Of a stretch of DNA of 64,000 nucleotides, positions 58,409 through 64,000 are shown one piece after another. Source of the stretch: Periconia sp. R9002. Lineage: Eukaryota; Ascomycota; Dothideomycetes; Pleosporales; Periconiaceae. The DNA lies in NCBI GenBank assembly GCA_023627715.1, contig JAMAHW010000001.1, positions 992,001 to 1,056,000 of the forward strand. Direction: 5' to 3'. Below the pieces are notes generated by a model, which was given only the letters and a program-made list of their open reading frames with translations, searched no databases and was not told the DNA's origin. Position numbers and translations under genes: made by a program. The first letter of the stretch is position 1. Every line of letters starts with the position of its first letter.

Positions 58409-59511
58409 GGTGAATATTTTGGACTGTCGTGCGCGCGATGTTGATTGTTCAATGTTTCTGGTGTGTCGATGTTAGGAGGTGGAAGCCGGACAGGGATTAC
58501 GCGTTGTGGGGTATTTAGTGCGGAACGAGTGCACGTGATATGATGTCCCCTCAAGGAACTTTGGAAGGGCTCAACCTAATCAATCCAACATAAGATTCAT
58601 AACGTAGGGTTAAATTGCAGGCCACTTAGCACAGTTATGCTCCGAAGACGGTACATGCAAATCTTCAGATGTTGGTCTATGTGCATAATTCCCTTTCCCT
58701 TCATCCAAAAAGACGAAAGTGGGAGAGTCAGTCCACGTATCATCCCCGTTCCTAACAGCTACATATATTCAATAAGAAAATCGAAATATCCAAGCCAATG
58801 ATTGCAGCCTTCAAATACATGGATATCGATTTCGAAAACAAGACAAAAAGAAAAGAAATCAGACCACTAACACCCACCATCCCTCCACAGTGCACACCCC
58901 CAACAACCACGGTAGTCTAACCCCACATTTTACCCCTCATTCCAAAATGTCATTCACTCACGGCCTAACTACACAACACACACACAGGTACGCCCACACA
59001 GGTACTTCTTCACTAGCACCCTAGCTACCCACTTATTCAGTCTAGCTAGAGTATATGCATGCGAGCGACCCCACATCTACGCATTCGACCAAGCCCTGTG
59101 TGCGCGCGTATGTGAGGGGAAACCAAGAAACCAATGGTTGGTTCGGGGGGAAGGGCGAACGACGTCAACTACCGGCGGCTGCGGTTACGTTGCGGTACAT
59201 ATATAAATAGGCAATAGTGCTTGACTAAATAGTTGGTTATATATGTAATGTAATGAAGGAAGGAGCTGACTTTTGTTCTTTCTTGTCGGCTTGTCAACCT
59301 CACCTCACTTCACCACACGCTCGTACTTCTCGTACATACCTACTCCTACCTTCCCTTGGGATAGAGAACCGTGGAAGCGTTGTGCGAGGGTGGTTTTCTT
59401 GAAGTGCTGGCGAGTTCTGGGTTCAACTGAATTGCGATTGAGATCACGACCACGACTGCGCCCGCGACGAAACGATATAAGTAGAAGGGAGACTATAGAG
59501 GAGAAGACAAC
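58409..59511. other. Divergent intergenic region with a TATA-like box
   Basis: 1.1 kb between Fta4 (-) and dihydroxyacetone kinase (+). TATAAATA at 59202-59209 lies about 300 bp before the kinase start and could serve it if the 5' UTR is long. No gene recognised. Confidence 0.45.
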
Positions 59512-61668
59512 ATGGCGGGTAAGATGATGTTCTCGTTTTCGTCCCAACACAAGTATTTAAGCTTTCCTGAACCTCCTTCGTCGCATTGTTCTCTTCGATG
59601 GGCCTGTCCACGTAGCATCAACTCGTCAATACTGAGAACAACATGCAATCATTCTATATCCTTCACAACACGAAATGAATCGCCAAAAGCTAACATCTAA
59701 CCGCCAGCAAAACACTTCCTAAACGACCCAACACACCTCGTAACCAGCGCGCTCCAATCGCTCCCGCACACAAACCCCTCCGTGGCCGTCGACACCACCA
59801 ACAAGATCGTGTACCGCCGCGCGCCGAATCCGCGACACGTCTCGCTCGTCTCAGGCGGAGGGTCAGGCCATGAGCCTTCCTTCACCGGCTTCGTGGGCGC
59901 CGGCCTGCTAACTGCCAGCGTCGCGGGGACCATCTTCGCGTCGCCGTCCGCAGAGCAGATTCGCCGATGCATTTCCCACCGCATCCCTCAGGACCAGGGT
60001 GTGTTGGTCATTGTGATGAATTACACGGGGGATGTGTTGAATTTTGGCATGGGCGTCGAGAAGGCGCGGGCGAGGGGTGTGGACACGGGGATGGTGGTTG
60101 TGGGGGATGATGTTGGGGTTGGGAGGGAAAGGGGTGGTAAGGTGGGGAGGAGGGGGATTGCGGGGACATGTTTGGTGCTTAAGATTGCTGGGGCGCTTGC
60201 GGCAAGAGGGTGAGTTTATTTTCACTTTTTCTAGTGCTTGTTCTTTTGGGAGAATGAGGGAAGGAGGTGGTGTTAGGGAAGATGGGGGTTGAATTGTGTG
60301 CTGACCATGTGAACGACAGTGCGAGTCTGAAAGATGTGTCTGCAGTAGCACAGCTCACGGCCGACAACCTCGTTTCGATCGGCTCCTCGCTTTCGCACGT
60401 CCACGTCCCAGGTCGAAGCGTCACCGAGACGGGCGAGGACGAACTGAAAGAATCCGAAGTTGAAATCGGAATGGGCATCCATAACGAACCAGGTTCTGAA
60501 CGCAAAACCACAGACCTCCCTGGACTAGTGAAGACGATGCTCACGCACTGCTTGGACCCATCGGACAAGGATCGCCACTTCGTCGACATCTCGGAGCGAG
60601 ATCAAATTGTCCTGTTAATCAACAATTTAGGCGGCGTCAGTGTTTTGGAATTGGGCGGCATTACTAACGAGGTTGTCGAGCAACTCGCAAATAACTGGAA
60701 CATCAAACCGGTGCGCATCCTGGCTGGTACATATATGACGAGCTTAAACGGATTGGGCTTTAGCATAAGCCTGTTAAAGGTGACGGATACAGGCCTCGGG
60801 GCTGGAGCCTCCATGATCGAGTTACTAGATGCGCCTTCTGAAGCAGCAGGATGGTCTGCCGTGATAAAGACTGACACATGGACCGATCAAGAGGAGGCCA
60901 TACAGCGTCAAAACACTAACATTGACGAGACTTGGACCAGCAATCTGAGAAGTGAGTCGTAATCGCTCGGAAAGTGCGTCGCCATACTGACCTCTATCAG
61001 TTGACCCTGGAGTCACACAGTCAGCACTGACAACAGCACTTAAAAGGTTGATAGCCGCCGAACCAGACATCACCAGATACGACACAATTGTAGGCGACGG
61101 TGACTGTGGAATTGGACTTAAACGTGGGGCAGAAGGTGAATCATTTGGTCTCTTGCAACTACAGGGCTGACCATATACAGCGGTCCTGGAAATGCTTCAA
61201 GGAGCAACAAAAACAGATGACGCGATGACTCTGGTGCAGAAACTAACACAGGTTGTCGAGCTAGCTATGGATGGCACTTCGGGTGCCATCTACGCCATCT
61301 TCTTCAATGCGCTCGCTCATGGTCTGAGTCAAAACGCACCCTCCTCGCCACAACTCATCACGTCAGAAATCTGGTCGAAAGCTCTGGACTCATCTCTCCA
61401 AACTTTGGGCAGATACACTCCCGCTAAGCCTGGAGACCGGACGCTGATGGATGCTCTTTATCCATTCGTAGAAACGCTGACCAAAGGAGGAAATATGGAA
61501 GAGGCGGCAAATGCAGCAGCGGATGGCGCAAAGAACACGCAAGGCATGCGAGCTAGCTTGGGACGAACAGTTTATGTGGGAGGTGAAGGATGGCAGGGCG
61601 TTCCGGACCCTGGTGCGCACGGTTTGGCTGTGCTATTGCAGGGTCTGAGTGAGGGATTGAGAAGGTGA
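59512..61668 (+). CDS. DAK1: Dihydroxyacetone kinase
   Basis: Phosphorylates dihydroxyacetone (and glyceraldehyde) with ATP; used in glycerol breakdown and detoxification. Exons 59512-59518, 59708-60209, 60320-60951, 61001-61135 and 61181-61668 give 587 residues. The 7-nt first exon yields MA and joins to AKHFLNDPTHLV, the family start. DAK1 domain: VSLVSGGGSGHEPSFTGFVG, VLVIVMNYTGDVLNFGM, GRRGIAGTCLVLKIAGALA, and SSLSHVHVPG with the histidine that holds the substrate. DAK2 ATP-binding domain: TIVGDGDCGIGLKRGAE, MDGTSGAIYAIFFNALAHGL, GDRTLMDALYPF and the ending PDPGAHGLAVLLQGLSEGL. Both domains look intact. Confidence 0.95.
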
Positions 61669-61871
61669 AGATATCGTTGAATTTGTTTGTTTCTTTCCGC
61701 TGATCTGTTTCGATCCCGCAATTGCTTGAAACTTTATCCCTCAAACTCCGCTGCCTTGGTTCAGTTATTGAATTGTAATAATGGAAATAAATCAAGGCTT
61801 CCTACCGGCTAATCGAAATCCCAAGTGATATCTACCCTCGTCATATTGCAGTTCCGACCAAAGTTTTCCCC

Positions 61872-62347
61872 TTAACTCAAAAGCACAAGGATGACAGAAT
61901 CGCCGCGCAGAAACATTTTGCTGATGAAACGATCCTTGTTGACCTTGCGACCGGGCTGCCCATTCGCCAGACGAGGAGTCTCTGTCCACATCTCTTTCGC
62001 GTTCTCGAGAACCATGTTGCAATGACGGTCGAAGGCCTTGACGCGAGCAAGGAGCTTGCGATTGTTGCGGCATGAGATGAGGACTTGGGTGCGACTGCGG
62101 ACAGCGGTCTGGAGAATGGAAAGTGGACCGGTAGTGAGCTCGTGCTCTTCGACTTGGGCGACTTCGTATTCGCTGGGGTGAACGGTCAGTTTGTCATGCG
62201 AGTGGGTAGAGTGGAAGCTTTAGGAACGTACGTCAACTCATTTCGCGGCTTGCTGAGAAGCTCCCTGTAAGATGGATGTTAGTCACTGGATATAATACAT
62301 GCGGGTGGATTGGGCAAGAATACGTACTGAATCTTTGCCTCGACCAT
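61872..62347 (-). CDS. SMD2: Small nuclear ribonucleoprotein Sm-D2
   Basis: Core Sm-ring protein of the spliceosomal U snRNPs. Exons 62347-62328, 62264-62232 and 62172-61872 give 117 residues, the normal length. The first exon, 20 nt, codes MVEAKI; the second, 33 nt, codes [10 protein letters not shown]; the third starts with [20 protein letters not shown]. Sm motifs are clear: [31 protein letters not shown] (Sm1) and [13 protein letters not shown] (Sm2), with the D2-specific insert [17 protein letters not shown]. The large third exon is shadowed by a frame on the same strand that is not real. The gene ends 204 bp from the kinase stop, tail to tail. Confidence 0.96.
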
Positions 62348-63306
62348 CTTGTATATAGAAAGCTCGCGTAGTCGACTGTATTGAGGAAGAGTGGTAAAGA
62401 AGGCTGCTAGGGTGCGGTGACAGCTACGCTGATGTTAGTTTCTAATTAACCGAAGTTGTGCCTGCTGTGGGCTTGCGAACAGAATAAAACCCACCTTCGA
62501 GTCAATGCGAATCCGTTGAGGCACAGAGACTGGGTGAAATTCGTCGGAATAGGGTATCTTGAGCGTACACAACCGGGACAATGAGAGCTGGCGGAGGGGG
62601 AGCTTTTGTCAATACGGTTGTGATTAAGACCCAGCAAAACGTGATTTGGAGCCTAATCGGAGCTCGGCCAATCGGTTTTTCCGCGGGACCGCGTCGGTAC
62701 GTCGCGTCAATCCCAAAACTGTGAATTATGAATTCATCATGGAAAAAGCTTTAATAGTAATATGACGAGAAAATCAGAAACGAAAAAAAAATTGATCAAC
62801 AGATCCCCTCAATGTTCGCCCTAGCCATCTCATCAAACTCTGCCCAGACAAACCTGGAAGATACTCGGCCACGCACGAGGAACATGGCACCTCACATAGC
62901 AATTCCGCCTCTCCGACGCCTTGAAAACAGTAATGTATCTTTGAATCTGAATATTTTATGGACAAACAAGCTATTCGTCAAGTGTGCGAGGGGTGGAAGA
63001 GTGGATCACGTGAATGGCTATTCACCATACCTATGTACATTGTAGGGTTTGGCTGGGTTGGGAGCAGGCAGTCAACAGTATTTCACACTTTGATACACTG
63101 TTAAACAGTCTGTAGAAGGTACGTTGAGAGGTTTTTAGCAGTATTTTAAAGTAGAAAGTGCGGTTAACACCCTGTTCCCAACCTAGCCAAAACCCGTAAG
63201 GTAAACACCTCACGTTTTCCGGTGGATTGTCGTGAAGCCCTGTCGATGGCTGCTGCATCTGATGGAGCAGGTGAAACTCGTCAGAGATTGGATGTGAGAA
63301 CTCAAT
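62348..63306. other. Intergenic region upstream of the AtuA relic
   Basis: About 960 bp. The first 100 residues expected for an AtuA-like protein were looked for here in the plus-strand frames and not found. No other gene recognised. Confidence 0.5.
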
Positions 63307-64000
63307 GTGCTTGCGAAGGCATACGCCATATCCAATGATCCGACCGCAATAGGTTACGGAGGTGCTTCATTCTTAGAAGCGTTAAAGGGCTGCCCGTATT
63401 TCTCAATCTCGCTTATGGTAGCAAACCCGGCAGCTGTCGCTACTAAGCAATTGTTCCAGCGCGTTGTAGAAATGTTGGTGAGTAAGAACGTTGGGCATGT
63501 TGTCGCTTGGATAGAAGGGATATTTTGACCACTCGGCTCAAAATATCTATGGATGCTGGTGATGAGTTGAAGCACATCTACACAGAGATGCTGCTGAAAG
63601 ACTGTTAATACGATTCCATTTTGCTCAATGCTATCTAGGGAGCTCAGCAATCGCTGCGGCCCAAGACGCTGGCGCAGATATTTTGGTGTGTGGACGTGTC
63701 CCCGATGCATTGCCCATTGTGGCTGTCGTAGCTTGGTGGCATTATTATAAGCAAGAGGACTACGGGGAGTTCGCGCAAAGTCACATAGCTGGTTATCTTA
63801 TCGAATGCTCGACCTCTATCACTGGGGAGGGCAAACTACACACTGTCAGTGTAATCCGATCCTCTTTAGGTTCTTTTCGCCAATCTTGAGGTCAACACAG
63901 ATTCAAGAGATTATGGGTCGGTCAGATAACCAATTTGGGATACCCCATTGCCGAAATAAGTGCCCAAGGAGACGTAATCATCACCAAGTCCACTGGATCT
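63307..64000 (+). pseudogene. Decayed AtuA-like (DUF1446) gene, runs off the window
   Basis: Fragments of an acyclic-terpene-utilisation AtuA-like protein lie in order but in different frames. 63307-63520 gives GYGGASFLEAL, TKQLFQRVVEMLVSK and VVAWIEG, then a stop; adding one base would continue as a family-like segment. From 63623 another frame gives AQCYLGSSAIAAAQ, GADILVCGRVPDALP, AWWHYYKQEDYGEFAQS and AGYLIECSTSITGE, stopping at 63887. The same frame resumes at 63902 with FKRLWVGQITNLGYPIAEIS and continues past the edge. No well-phased canonical intron bridges the 63825-63902 gap. The expected N-terminal 100 residues are absent. An intact gene with unusual introns is possible but less likely. 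Confidence 0.6.

Overview
The window is nuclear DNA of a filamentous ascomycete (Pezizomycotina; class not certain, Dothideomycetes or Leotiomycetes are my best guesses). Most genes are broken by introns of about 45-75 bases with GTAAGT/GTATGT-like donors, CTAAC-like branch points and CAG/TAG acceptors. Coding density is about one gene per 2.2 kb. Lineage markers include HET-domain proteins, a Zn(II)2Cys6 regulator, indoleamine dioxygenase, the Sim4-complex protein Fta4 and a fungal trypsin-like domain family. Exon models were built by hand; in almost every spliced gene the summed exon lengths are a multiple of three and the protein runs through a known family without a break.

Layout. 0-4 kb: spermidine synthase and a Zn2Cys6 regulator. 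4.4-11.5 kb: an accessory-looking block with a frame-disrupted acidic-repeat protein and two divergent HET-domain genes. 11.8-15.3 kb: indoleamine 2,3-dioxygenase and kynureninase, head to head, two steps of tryptophan to NAD. 15.7-20.2 kb: P5C reductase, proline dehydrogenase and a DapA-family lyase, all on the minus strand, suggesting a proline/hydroxyproline group. 20.5-21.5 kb: a secreted TIM-barrel-like protein. 23-26.5 kb: a five-exon Argonaute with N-terminal zinc knuckles. 27.3-30.4 kb: a coiled-coil protein, a 160-bp MITE with TA target sites, and mannose-6-phosphate isomerase.

30.7-43.6 kb is mostly housekeeping: SGF29 of SAGA, an ARF6-type GTPase, a GT8 glycosyltransferase, a mitochondrial carrier, an unknown protein, an F-box protein and an SRR1-domain protein. 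45.6-49.4 kb: a large OSCA/TMEM63/CSC1-type channel, followed by 2.3 kb without genes. 51.8-57.1 kb: a second accessory-looking block, an eight-exon gene for a trypsin-like domain joined to a helical, membrane-anchored C-terminus, facing a tail-anchored protein of unknown function across a 403-bp shared promoter. 57.5-62.3 kb: kinetochore Fta4, dihydroxyacetone kinase and Sm-D2. The right edge holds a decayed, 5'-truncated AtuA-like gene.

The main candidates for something not yet described are the protease/tail-anchored pair, the zinc-knuckle Argonaute and the proline-linked trio. No tRNA, rRNA, CRISPR array or intact transposase gene was recognised.
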